Shown here: one piece after another, positions 52,701-64,000 of the stretch
Numbering within the stretch: position 1 is the stretch's first letter
Layout: every line of letters starts with the position of its first letter
Source of the DNA: Macropodus opercularis
Taxonomy: Eukaryota; Chordata; Actinopteri; Anabantiformes; Osphronemidae
Direction of reading: 5' to 3'
DNA length: 64,000 nt
Assembly: GCA_030770545.1 (NCBI GenBank)
Contig: CM061106.1
Location: forward strand, 13,214,501-13,278,500
Program-made: the position numbers and the translations under genes
Notes under the pieces: model-generated
The model's database searches: none
What the model saw: only the letters and a program-made list of their open reading frames with translations
Told to the model about the DNA's origin: nothing

Positions 52701-54879
52701 GAGACAGAGGAGGAGGAGAGCTCAATGAGAGAGAAGAGGAGATGAGGAGAGGAGGAGGAGGAGGAGGAGGAGGAGCACACGCCCCCACCTCTCCCCCACC
52801 TCGCCCCCCACCCCTGACCTCTGCAGAGCCGTTGGCCCCCTCAGGGAGGCGGAGGCCCACCTGGATGTCGCTTGTGTTGTTCGAGTTTTCCAATTGGTCA
52901 CCGTGGCCCTGACCCCAGTCCCACTCGCTGGCCACCCCCAGATCACCGGGGGGATCACAGGCCTCTTCCCGCGGGTCTTTCCTGGAATCCCTGACCTGGA
53001 AGGGATCCAGGAGGCATCCAAACCTGATGCCGAGCCGTCAGCAAACCCCAACTCTACCCTAACCCCAACGCTCCCCTCCACGTGGAGGAGCCGCGGCCTG
53101 TTCTTTTGGTCATGAATCAAAGGTCATGACCTTAGAGAGAAGGAACGTAGCTCGACGGGTGAACTGAGAGCTTTGCCCTTGGGCTCAGCCCCTCCTTCAC
53201 CGTCCGTCAGTCTCGCGCTCGTTCTCTCGCTGGTGAACGAGACCAAAAGATGCTTAACTCCTGCACTTGGAGCAGGAAGCGTCCTCTAACAACAACTAGC
53301 CGCCCGTTTCCGGTCGGGACGATGGCCTCAGATCTGGAGGAGCCCATTCTCACACCGCCGTTCCTCCTCAATCTGAGGTTGGACTGTTGGCCGAACTCTC
53401 CTCCGCCTCAACCCTGACACAGACTTTCCCAGAAACGAGGGACTCGGAGGTGATGCACTGAAAAAGATGCTACTGTTGTGCAATACACTTGATGTGTGTT
53501 TCTACATTAGAGTGAGTGAAATGTTCAGTTTTTACTGTGCTTAAAAGTTCCCAGTGCTGTTCCTGGATGAAATGACACTGAACAGAAACAGGAGGAACTA
53601 AGTCAGTTCATTACAACTGGTATTTCTGCACTGCAGCGACCTGAGGGGCAGCGTTTGCTAAGCACTGTGATCATAGACTGCCAGAAAAAGGCAAACACTG
53701 TGTTTTTAATTATGGAGATGCACACAGTGATTGGAGTAAAGACACTATACAATAGATTTGTCTTAATCATACTGGGAAATGAAAAATGACTTGCTCCCAA
53801 CTAAGCTTTACACTTTGGAGCAACCGTAAATCTTTTTGTCAAATGAAATCATGGGTTGTCATAAAGTGAAGTTACTGTTTATGACTTGTGTGGATGAGAA
53901 GTCAAACTATTGATCAGTATTTAACCAAAAAATGTAATTCAGTGACTCCACCCCTGAGCGTCTCCGTCCCGGCGTCTGTTTTCTGGAGGCCGACCAACAG
54001 TCCTCCTCCATGGCCTCTCCCGGAGGCGGTTCCCAACGACCGCCGGGTGGCGCTAAGCTGACGGCCCAGACCCCCTTTTCACTGTGGTGCCATACGAGCG
54101 TGGTTGCGCCCAGTGACGCAACCCAAAGGCCGAACCCTGACCTCCGTCTGAGGTTTTCAGGTGCCTCGTGGTGACATTTGATTTTTGAGTCAGGTGTGAA
54201 CAGGTGTTCTGTAGCCCAGGCAGAATGTAAGGACTGCACTGCAGGTGGCCGGCCGCCGAAACAGCGAAGCTAATTCCTTTATCCAACTCAGTTCATTACC
54301 TCATTAACCAATGGAGCCCATTCACAACTACCAGGTCACGATTCTGCTTTGAATCATACTTCCAGATATTTACATCTGAGTCTGATGCAGAACTTAGAAG
54401 AGAGCACGTTCTGTCAGAACCCACCCGTGTTTCATGTGAGTGAAAGTGCTGGAACATGTGACTGACAGGTTTGTTAGACCTTCAAACAATAAACATGTAA
54501 AGGGAGCAACTGCTAGAGGTTACGGTCAAACCTGGAAAAGCATCACAAGCAAACACAGCTAACGTTTGGTGAAGCCACAGGCTGAATGCAGTTACTTTAT
54601 TAGTATTTATGAGTATTTATATGTGAACGATACGTGTTAATATTCTATTCACTTCAGTCTAGTGGATGTATTACTACGATACTGTAGTTAAAACACGTGT
54701 GGGTTTGAACAAAGGTGCTGTCTTCTACGTTGTGTGTCAGATCCAGATGTAAATACCAGAAAATAAAAGGAAATTTAGAAATTGGCAGGTGATTAATTAA
54801 ACACCTGAATTTAGTAAAATGTAGATATGAATTTGGAAATTAGTCTTTGACCGCTCTGTTTGGTAACTCAGCCTACAAA

Positions 54880-55095
54880 CACAACCTACTAAAACAAACA
54901 GCCTACTAAAATAACAACTTACGAAAATAAACAAGTCACTAAGATAAACAAGCAACTAAAATAAACAACCTACTAAAATAAACAAGCCACTAAAATAAAC
55001 AACCTAGTAAAATTAAATTAAAAACTACTAAAATAAACAACCTACTAAAATAAACAAGCCACTAAAATAAACATCCTACTAAAATAAACAACCCA
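54880..55095 (-). repeat. Minisatellite, right-arm copy of 22150-22375
   Basis: Units CCTACTAAAATAAACAA and CCACTAAAATAAACAAG, in an order different from the left arm. Confidence 0.8.
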
Positions 55096-56009
55096 CTGAT
55101 ATTAACATAATAAATGCTAATAATAAAACAACCTAACACTGATCAAACCTACAAGTACAAACATGGAAATTGACAAATCTCCATATTTCAGTACGAATGT
55201 ACACGTCACCTTCAGTGACGCCCTAACGTGGCTTGAATAACAACTTGAACTACCTAAGTTTCCACCTACAACTTCTACACTAACAACCAGACTCTTCTGG
55301 ACCAAACCGTGCAGACCTACCAAACAGAGAGGTCCACGACACCCCTGGCCTCCACTCATGTAGGGTACAGTCAGTACAACTCACCCCAGGAACCTTGACA
55401 CCTTTATGTTCACACCGTGACTCCCGTGGCTCGAACAACACAGGTAACATCCCGATGAGCCGCCGCCTCCCTGAAGGGGTGGACGGCTCAGCAGAGGTCA
55501 CTCACCTGGAGAGTGAAGTGGGTGCTGAGGCGGGAGGGAGGGAGGGAGGGAGGAAGGGGGCACTCATCTTCAGCCGCTTACCCGCTTTAAGGGTGGCGGC
55601 TGCTGGAGCCTGTCCCAGCTGTCACTGGTTTCTGCTGGACGCTGTGCTGTGGCTTGAATAAAGCACCTTTCTAACTTTCTATGTGGGCGAGCAGCAGGGT
55701 TTAGCCTGGACAGGTCGCCAGTCCATCACAGAACCACATACAGGCAGAGAGGAACAAACAGTCACTCAGTTTAGAGTCTCCAGTTAACTGACTGCATGTC
55801 TTTGGACTGTGGGAGGAAACCGACACGAGGAGAACATGCAAACTCCTCACAGAAAAGCACCTGGGCCACCCGGGAATCCAACCCGGCTCCTTGTTGCTGT
55901 GAGGCAGCAGTGAGGCTCCTCAGTAGCAGCCAGTCTAGAAACGTCACCACTGAACTTGAGTTCAGTCAATTGATTTAGGAGCAGCCTTATACCAGTTAAA
56001 GGTTTCTTC

Positions 56010-57200
56010 TATAAATGCACGAGGCAGACGCCTGACAACACGTTAGCGAGCACCTGATGACACCAAACTACCAAACACAGCAGCACAGTCACTCTGATGG
56101 AGGAAGCTGGGGGAGCAGGCTGGGCTGGGGGGCATGTGCCTGGTGTGACACAACGGCCTCACAGGTTATCGTGACTGTGCCTCCGGGTTTTAAGAATCGT
56201 ACCCGTCACGGGCGAACCAGCCTTCCAAACCTGGAGGTCACTGAGTGGACTCATAGTCAGTCCAGTCAATCAAAATCCAGAGGAGCCGGGAATCGAACCG
56301 CCGACCCTACGATTGGTGGACGACTCCTGTCTCCTGAGGATTGTAAGTCCCGACTTGTCATGTTTTGGGGGCAAGTGCCTGGTGTGAAACAACGGCCTCA
56401 CAGGTTATCGTGACTGTGCCTCCGGGTTTTAAGAATCTTACCCGTCACGGGCGAACCAGCCTTCCAAACCTGGAGGCCACTGAGTGGACTCATAGTCAGT
56501 CCAGTCAATCAAAATCCAGAGGAGCCGGGAATCGAACCGCCGACCCTACGATTGGTGGACGACTCCTGTCTCCTGAGGCTCGTAAGTCCTGACTTCAAAC
56601 AATCGTGACTGTGCCTTAGGTCGTCCCGGGGTTTGAGGTGGGATCTTACCGTCATGGGCGAACCAGCCTTCCATGTTAACGCACCACTAGCGGCTAAGAG
56701 GCTGTTGTTGGATTCCCTCACACGTTCCTTTGCCCGTTCCTTTGAACACCACTTGGCACAGAGACGATGGCGGCCCTACCCACCACCGTCTCCGTGTTGT
56801 CGTGTTTTGGGGGCATGTGCCTGGCGCGTCAGAGAAAACAGCCTCCCAGGTTATCGTGACTGTGCCTGCCTTAGGTCGTCCCGGGGTTTGAGGTGGGATC
56901 TTACCCGTCATGGGCGAACCAGCCTTCCAAACCCGGCCAGTAGCGGTGGTCACTGAGTCGACTTACGGACGCGATACTTTTCTACTTTTACATTGTTAAA
57001 TGGTACATGAGACCCTCTAGTCTTTTGTTCTCGCTACACTGCGTTAACGTGGACATTTCCCCAGTGTGGGATCAATACAGGTTAATGTTGTCTTTTCCTG
57101 TCTCGTAGCACTTTTAGACACATTCATTCACTGGGAACAGCTTTGAGTCCAGAGGAGCCGTGAATCGAACCGCCGACCCTACGATTGGTGGCCGACTCCT
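56010..57200 (-). repeat. Tandem tRNA-like repeat region, right arm
   Basis: The reverse complement of 20050-21235. The B-box motif appears as CCGGGAATCGAACCGCCGAC near 56287, 56525 and, in variant form, 57160. Confidence 0.65.
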
Positions 57201-57544
57201 GTCTCCTCCAGTCCCAGCTGTGGTTCGTTGCGGCTGCTAACAGCAGCTTGGCGTCAAACACTCAGTGTGCGCTCATATAGCGCAGTTGTAGCTTGTTGGT
57301 ACTAACACACACACACACATGCTCCTCCCACACAGACACACACCCTCCTCGTCCTCCTTGACCTTAACACCACACACACACATGGTTGTCGTGTCACCGC
57401 TGGTCACGTTGTCGTCAGGTGGCTGCCACAAACATTTACAATAGGAACCATTAGTGTCTTACTTTGACATTGAGTGGCCCAGGCTGTCAGGCTGCTCCTG
57501 TGCTCCTCCTTCTCCCTCTCTGGTTATTCTTTCCACTCTTTTTG

Positions 57545-57945
57545 TGCCTCCTCCTCCTCCTTTTTCTTTCTTTCTCCTCCTCCTCCCTCTCTCACCTTTT
57601 TTTCTTTCCTCTCCTCCTCCCTCCTCATCTCCTCCTCCTCCTCTCTCACCTTTTTTTTCTTTCCTCTCCTCCTCCCTCCTCATCTCCTCCTCCTCTCTCA
57701 CCTTTTTTTTTCCTCTCCTCCTCCCTCCTCATCTCCTCCTCCTCTCTCACCGTTTTTTTCTTTCCTCTCCTCCTCCTCCCTCCTCATCTCCTCCTCCTCT
57801 CTCACCTTTTCTTTCTTTCCTCTCCTCCTCCCTCCTCATCTCCTCCTCCTCCTCTCTCACCTTTTCTTTCTTTCCTCTCCTCCTCCCTCCCCTTCTCCTC
57901 CCCCTCCCTCTTCTTTCTTTCCTCTCACCCCACCATGTACCCGCT
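57545..57945 (-). repeat. Uninterrupted CT/GA tract: empty site of the LINE
   Basis: Continuous CTCCTCCTCCTCTCTCACCT-type units bridge the same flanks that surround the LINE in the left arm (19745 side at 57545, coiled-coil gene side at 57945). Confidence 0.85.
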
Positions 57946-58596
57946 AACACGCACAAATACTTTTTGACTTCTAATTTTTTGTGCTGCTATGGGTTTAGAT
58001 ATTCTTCTTTTTTTTAGTACCCACTCCCAGTCCAAATTTCTGTAGTTTTTTTCTTCCCACTTTCTTTGCCTTATTTTCTCCTTTTCCATCCAAATTCGTA
58101 CACTTTTTTTAAATTTTGCTTCCTCCTCCTCTTTCTTTCTCTGTTCTTTTTCCCGTTTTTCCTCCCACTTTCTTTGCTTTATTTTCTCCTTTGCCATCCA
58201 AGTTTGTATACTTCTTTTAAATTTCGCTTCCTCCTCCTCTTTCTTTCTCTGTTCTTTTTCCTGTTTTTCCTCCCTCTTTTTTTGTTGACTCACCTCCTTC
58301 TTTCTTTTCTTTTCCTCCTTCCGAGCTGCCGCCTTCTCCTCCTCCTCCGCCGTCATTCTCCTCAACCACCTTCTGCTCCACCACTCTCTCCATCTAAACC
58401 ACCTTCTCCCTTCCTCCTCATTCTCCTTCTCTTTCTCCTCCTCCTCCTCCTCCACTTCCTCCACCACGTCCAGTGTGTCCATCCACCTCCTTCTCCTCTT
58501 GGCTTCCGATCTCCAACTGGCTCTCCACATCTCCAGATTAACTTTCTCCTCCGTCTCCACCAACTGCTCCATCGTCTTCCATTTCTCCATACTCAT
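57925..58596 (-). CDS. Charged coiled-coil protein, arm copy 2 (novel family)
   Basis: The exon begins at the same acceptor as copy 1 (CATTACAG then ATTAGAGAGCG on minus). ATG 58596 opens 223 codons ending GYMVG. The start may instead be the second ATG at 58590, which aligns with the left-arm start. The N-terminus (MEKWKTMEQLVETEE) is shorter in Glu runs than copy 1. Trp-containing blocks (WRASWRSEAKRRRRW, WFRWREWWSRRWLRR, NLDWEWVLKKRRISKP) match its pattern. A segment of about 34 residues (KREKEQRKKEEEEAKFK...KEKIKQRKWEE) is tandemly duplicated here, while copy 1 has one. Both copies keep an open frame while their proteins differ widely, so both are probably translated. The function is unknown. 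The charged helix suggests an elongated scaffold or binding protein. Confidence 0.55.
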   Translation of the reverse strand: MSMEKWKTMEQLVETEEKVNLEMWRASWRSEAKRRRRWMDTLDVVEEVEEEEEEKEKENEEEGRRWFRWREWWSRRWLRRMTAEEEEKAAARKEEKKRKKEVSQQKKREEKQEKEQRKKEEEEAKFKRSIQTWMAKEKIKQRKWEEKREKEQRKKEEEEAKFKKSVRIWMEKEKIRQRKWEEKNYRNLDWEWVLKKRRISKPIAAQKIRSQKVFVRVSGYMVG

Positions 58597-58649
58597 TTTT
58601 TTCGCTCTCTAATCTGTAATGACACAATACTAAAGTTTATTTTTTTAAT

Positions 58650-59530
58650 AAAATATCAGTGACACATAAATAAAAACATTGTATTTTCAATTTCAAATCA
58701 AATAATCAGGATGAGCAACCAGAGCTTCACATTGGATCCGTGTTTAATAACAGAAACACACTGATGCAGGCTTTTCTAGGTGGACGCAGACTGACGGCTG
58801 ACATGTGCACAGAAGTTGAAAACCTCGGTGAGAGCGTTTCTCCTCAGTGTCACGCGTTGTTTGACCTGTGACCTAGTGTTCAATACGTCAGGCTGGAGAA
58901 CAGAAGCGCCTTCCACTGCTCTGTAGTCAGTGTTAGTACAACATGCTGCTATTCTGTCAGAGATGTCGACGATCGTGTATTTGAACGGGTCGTTGTGCTG
59001 TAACGCGATGTTGACTCTGGGGATTTTAATGAATCAAACCCTGGCTTTTCCCTTTTTAACTGGCTTGCTCCCACCTGCGGCCTAACGTTGTGCTGTTGTG
59101 GTTTCCTCTGGCGCAGGTGGACGTCATGTTCGCTGCTCAAACTCCAGTTCGTACCATTAACTTACAGTAACTGCTAAACCCAATTAATTCAGCTCTGGCT
59201 ACGTCACAGGAACAGCAGCGTTGTGACGCTGCAGCCATTTAAGTGCTTTACTTTATATGAGTGTACTTGAACTTATCACATAGCATAATGATAAGGAACC
59301 ATAACATTATTTATATACCAACACAGTCCCACACAAACAGATCATTGTTCAAGCTCATTATACTTGTGGAGACCAGAGGGAGGCCTGAACCTAACAAAGC
59401 GTCGCCATAGCAACGCTTCCTGTCTGCAGCCAGTGTTGTGGACTTGACTGCGTGACTTTGTCTGGACGTGTTCATTCTGCCGGAGAAACCGAGGCCGTGG
59501 ACAACGATAGATTTACACGACTGTCAACTC
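58650..59530. other. Right-arm-specific DNA upstream of the coiled-coil gene
   Basis: This interval has no counterpart in the left arm, where homology jumps from about 12890 directly to the gene. No ORF or repeat family was recognised in it. Confidence 0.5.
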
Positions 59531-59699
59531 TCAGGCCTCCCTTAAAACCTCTGACCCGTCCAGAACCAAATATGTCAACTTATTGCAGGTTAATGTCACT
59601 TTAAATGTTAACTTTAAACCTGAAAAACCAGCATCTATGACCTGGTTCCTCTCAGAGTCCGAGCTTTAGTCAAATCAAGTCACTGACTTGACAAAGCTA

Positions 59700-61330
59700 C
59701 ATAGATAAAGTAACTTAAGATCTTCCTAAACACAAATAGGTTGAACTGAACAGAAAATCTAAGTAAATGCACATTTTTAGCAGAGCTTGAAATAATCCTA
59801 CCTCTTTCTGTCGCTGTTTGTTGTGTCTAAGGTTTTTTAGAATGTTTGCTGTCAACATACATGTTGCTATGGGCCAGGATTTACATGCTGAATAAGGCTG
59901 AATGGCCAGAGTCTGCACAGGCTGAAATGAACATGGTCAGAGCTGCAGAAGCTGCTTTAAATTGACACGTGGCCCAAATAAACCCCTGCAGGGACGTCTC
60001 CTCACTCTGCATCGTCCCATCAGCAGCTGTCTGTTACAGATGCAGCGTCATTGGAATGGAAATATTTACAGATGTGTCCATGAAACATGTTTGAGTTGAA
60101 GGTAAATGCAGCTTAATTAAATGTTTCACTAAAAGCTTCATAGTAATATTTTTCAGAGGCTTGATTCTATTACTGTGTCCTATGATATTTGACAATTCAC
60201 ATTTAACCAAATCAAGCAGTAATAAACATAATGATCCCTGTAAAACACACTGAAGCATCCAAAGCTGGTTTCAGTGAAGTAGATTCAATCTGATAAACCT
60301 CACTGACCTGAACTAAGCAGCTAAAGTAAATTAACATCTTCCTAAACACAATTAGGTTGAACTGAACAGAAAATATAAGTAAATGCACATTTTTAGCAGA
60401 GCTTGAAATAATCCTACCTCTATCTGTGGCTGTTTGTTGTGTCTAAGGTTTTTTAGAATGTTTGCTGTCAACATACATGTTGCTATGGGCCAGGATTAAC
60501 ACGTGAGGCTGAATGGCCAGAGTCTGCACAGGCTGAAATGAACATGGTCAGAGCTGCAGAAGCTGCTTTAAATTGACACGTGGCCCAAATAAACCCCTGC
60601 AGGGACGTCTCCTCACTCTGCATTGTCCCATCAGCACCTATCTGTTACAGATGCAGCGTCATTGGAATGGAAATATTTACAGATGTGTCCATGAAACATG
60701 TTTGAGTTGAAGGTAAATGCAGCTTAATTAAATGTTTCACTAAAAGCTTCAAAGTAATATTTTTCAGAGGCTTGATTCTATTACTGTGTCCTATGATATT
60801 TGACAATTCACATTTAACCAAATCAAGCAGTAATAAACATAATGATCCCTGTAAAACACACTGAAGCATCCAACGCAGATTCAATCTAATAAACCTCACT
60901 GACCAGAACTAAGCAGCTAAAGTAAATTAAGATCTTTCTAAACGCAATTAGGTTGAACTGAACAGAAAATCAAAGTAAATGCACATTTTTAGCAGAGCTT
61001 CAAATAATCCTACCTCTTTCTGTGGCTGTTTGTTGTGTCTAAGGTTTTTTAGAATGTTTGCTGTCAACATACATGTTGCTATGGTGCCAGGATTAACACG
61101 TGAGGCTGATTGGCCTTCTAAGGTCTGTGTGGCGTCTGCAGCCGTGTCCCAAGCTGCAGGTTGAGCATCACTGGCTGTGAGTAAACCTATTGGGCTGGTT
61201 CCTCCATCTGAGAAGCACAAGTCAATGCTTATTTGTGACTGGGAGGATGTGCTGCTCTTTGATGGTAGCGCTTGTACAGCGGCCTGTTGAAACACGTGGC
61301 CCAGAAACGAGCATGAAATCACTTGTTTTT
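59700..61330 (-). repeat. Tandem module, right arm (about 600-bp units)
   Basis: Three staggered copies share GGTTTTTTAGAATGTTTGCT (near 59830, 60448 and 61044), AATATTTTTCAGAGGCTTGA (60146, 60749) and GACACGTGGCCCAAATAAAC. The left arm has about one and a half copies. Confidence 0.8.
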
Positions 61331-61748
61331 ATGCTTTTCTGTCTTTGACTATATTTTTTTCCAACGTTTCAATGGCCACTGGAACAACAAATAATGTCTA
61401 GACCATTATCAAAGAGTCTGCTTTTTAATTTCTGTTGCTGTGTTTGGTTTCATGGCCCCACAGGTAAGATAAGATAAGATAATCCTTTATTGATCCCACA
61501 TTTGGGAAATGTAATTATTACAGCAGCTCCCAGGGATTACAAAGCATAGGTGGTGCAACGGTGCAAAAAGATGACATGTGCAAAAATATACAAAGAGTCT
61601 GTTTTCTTACAGGTAGAAACGCCTGTAAACGGACTAAACTTCAGGTTCCAGTTGTTTAGATTTAGCCTCTAAATGGAGACAATCTTCAGTAATGAAGGAA
61701 AGGAAATGAAACAGTGGAGCAGGCAAAGCTCCAGGGTTCGTTACTACT

Positions 61749-63366
61749 GTAGTAGAAAAAGTTCATGCATATAAAGATATTTGTAGTGGAATATATATAT
61801 TTAGCACATATGCATTTAGTTCAGGCTAAAGGGTTTAGAATAGAGTAGAACAGGTCCTGTCCAGGCTGTGCAGACTTGCTGGCCTTGGGTCCGAAGACAA
61901 TCTGGCTTTTAGACAAAACAGTCTGAGCTGTTGAACAATGGAATTTGGACAAACAATTCTTGGTATGAAATCTTCACATTTTGACGCATGTTCAGGGTTT
62001 AAAAACCACCTCTTTAGAGGGAGACGGGGGAGATGTGAGCTGTGCCTGGGCTCCGTCCTTCCCCACGCGTCTGTGAGCGTCTCCCGCAGGAGAGAGAGGT
62101 GACTTTGTTTTCCTGTCTTTGCATATTTTCTCATCTCACCACTGAAAATAAATTCATGTTGTGTGTGTGTGAGAACGAGGGAAACATCACTGGATAATTG
62201 CTTTTAGCAGGACTGAGTGTCTGATACCAATGATAACTGATGCTAATAACCAATGATCAGATCATTAATATACACACGAGTGTCTGTTCCAGTGTTGTTT
62301 TCGCAGAGAGACCAGAGGAGATCCAGAGTCTACTGAATGGATGAGGGGTCTCTAACTGACACTGTCGATTCCTTTGGACCCACCAGATGCTCTTAATGTC
62401 TCTGTGTTCCAAAAGGTGTCCAGTCCGTCATAGAGGGTGACCAACGCCTTATGTCAGCAGCCTGGGTATCTAATTGCAGGAACCAATAGGGACCTGTGGT
62501 CAGTAACCAGTGAAGAAAACAACACTGACTGAGGTTTTAGGGTGACACCAGTATGACGCGATACAGAAGGAAGGAGATGACTTCAGACCACAGAGACGTC
62601 TCTCGGACTCTGGGCTTTGTGGGTTAATGGGACATTGTGTTTGAGAAAGAGAAGTGTCAGAGAAAGAGCAAATGCAAGTTTGGTTGTAAAGAAGTTGAGA
62701 ATGTTCAAGTGTTTGGTTTGGGTTTCTATCTTTTAGCTGTTTCCTTTTCTGTTGTTTTCCATTTAATTAGATTAAGGTTTTTTCAAATTTAGGATAAAGT
62801 TAAGTTACTACATGACTAATTCGGCTTTGGTGGGGCTCTAGGAAGCCCCAGAGGGGGGACTGTAGTAGAAAAAGTTCATGCATATAAAGATATTTGTAGT
62901 TGAATATATATATTTAGCACATATACATTTAGTTCAGGCTAAAGGGTTTAGAATAGAGTAGAACAGGTCCTGTCTAGGCTGTGCAGACTTGCTGGCCTTG
63001 GGTCCGAAGACAATCTGGCTTTTAGACAAAACAGTCTGAGCTGTTGAACAAAGGAATTTGGACAAACAATTCTTGGTATGAAATCTTCACATTTTGACAC
63101 ATGTTCAGGGTTTAAAAACCACCTCTTTAGAGGGAGACGGGGGAGATGGGAGCCGTGCCGGGAGACACAGCCAGCGTCTCCCAGCCTGGGCTCCATCCTT
63201 CCCCACGCGTCTGTGAGCGTCTCCCGCAGGAGAGAGAGGTGACTTTGTTTTCCTGTCTTTGCATATTTTCTCATCTAACCACTGAAAATAAATTCATGTT
63301 TGATTATTTGAACCTAATGCTGCCTCGGCTTGAATTCTTCTGAGTTGGGACATCTCTGACCACTAC
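61749..63366 (+). mobile_element. Endogenous LTR retroelement, interior mostly deleted
   Basis: Two direct repeats starting TGTAGTAGAAAAAGTTCATG (61749 and 62860) behave as LTRs. The second ends ...CACTACA near 63366 and contains AATAAA (63288). It is preceded by a polypurine tract, CCCCAGAGGGGGGAC. The first repeat departs from the second after about 62160, so its last part and nearly all internal coding sequence are gone. No gag, pol or env frame is recognisable in the roughly 700 bases between. A matching target duplication was not found. Confidence 0.65.
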
Positions 63367-64000
63367 ACTTCATAGTAATATTTTTCAGAGGCTTGATTCT
63401 ATTACTATGTCCTATGATATTTGCAAATTCACATTTAACCAAATCAAGCAGTAATAAACATAATGATCCCTGTAAATCACACTGAAGCATCCAACGCAGA
63501 TTCAAACTAATAAAACTCACTGACCTGAACTAAGCAGCTAAAGTAAATTAACATCTTCCTAAACACAATTAGGTTGAACTGAACAGAAAATATAAGTAAA
63601 TGCACATTTTTAGCAGAGCTTGAAAAAATCCTACCTCTATCTGTGGCTGTTTGTTGAGTCTAAGGTTTTTTAGAATGTTTGCTGTCAACATACATGTTGC
63701 TATGGGCCAGGATTAACACGTGAGGCTGAATGGCCAGAGTCTGCACAGGCTGAAATGAACATGGTCAGAGCTGCAGAAGCTGCTTTAAATTGACACGTGG
63801 CCCAAATAAACCCCTGCAGGGACGTCTCCTCACTCTGCATCGTCCCATCAGCAGCTATCTGTTACAGATGCAGCGTCATTGGAATGGAAATATTTACAGA
63901 TGTGTCCATGAAACATGTTTGAGTTGAAGGTAAATGCAGCTTAATTAAATGTTTCACTAAAAACTTCAAAGTAATATTTTTCAGAGGCTTGATTCTATTA
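63367..64000 (-). repeat. Further copy of the tandem module (runs off window)
   Basis: It resumes at TTCATAGTAATATTTTTCAG, in the middle of a unit, right after the LTR, and repeats the order seen at 60140-60780. The unit is therefore cut by the LTR element or by a recombination beside it. Confidence 0.75.

Larger units (their letters stand above)
50648..61745. repeat. Right arm of the large inverted repeat
   Basis: Reverse complement of 11275-26790 (anchors are given under the left arm). It lacks the LINE, has fewer C-rich minisatellite units, more copies of the tandem module, a diverged coiled-coil gene, and about 0.9 kb of extra DNA upstream of that gene. Confidence 0.9.

Overview
The window looks like teleost fish (probably percomorph) nuclear DNA. 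It has spliced genes with GT-AG introns, a CD209-like C-type lectin receptor pair, relics of a USP-type deubiquitinase and of a GT6 glycosyltransferase, and several repeat classes I recognise from fish genomes: a Tx1-clade LINE, an L2-like LINE, a sushi-type Ty3/gypsy chromovirus, hAT relics and tRNA-derived SINE pieces. There is nothing prokaryotic in it. All exon models below were read by eye from splice signals and reading phase; none is transcript-supported.

Layout. 0-2.7 kb: two exons of an unrecognised coiled-coil-like gene (minus), a promoter-like segment (A) and the last exon of an acidic protein (plus). 4.5-6.1 kb: a CRE+TATA promoter in front of a proline-rich tandem-repeat gene. 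6.2-8.0 kb: a broken GT6 (ABO/GGTA-like) glycosyltransferase. 8.3-10.2 kb: a broken USP-like deubiquitinase with its promoter-like segment (B, 10.2-11.0 kb). 11.3-26.8 kb: left arm (C) of a large imperfect inverted repeat. It carries a charged coiled-coil gene, a 5.6-kb Tx1-type LINE, tRNA-like repeats and several minisatellites. 26.8-50.6 kb: the spacer, with two tandem C-type lectin genes (28.9-31.3 and 42.3-44.6 kb), a young intact-looking gypsy element (33.0-38.6 kb), hAT relics, and a rearranged copy of A plus inverted B (48.3-50.1 kb). 50.6-61.7 kb: right arm (C'), reverse complement of C, with the LINE absent and the coiled-coil gene strongly diverged. 61.7-64 kb: an LTR pair with a largely deleted interior, then part of a tandem module.

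Working together. The two lectin genes are duplicates that each kept a different transmembrane exon, while the stalk and lectin-domain exons stayed homologous. The two arm-borne coiled-coil genes are also duplicates, but their proteins differ far more than the near-identical non-coding DNA around them. I regard these two duplicated pairs as the most interesting biology here. The gypsy element shows a self-priming binding site, a -1 frameshift signal, a chromodomain and LTRs that look identical. I saw no RNA genes, CRISPR arrays or operons.
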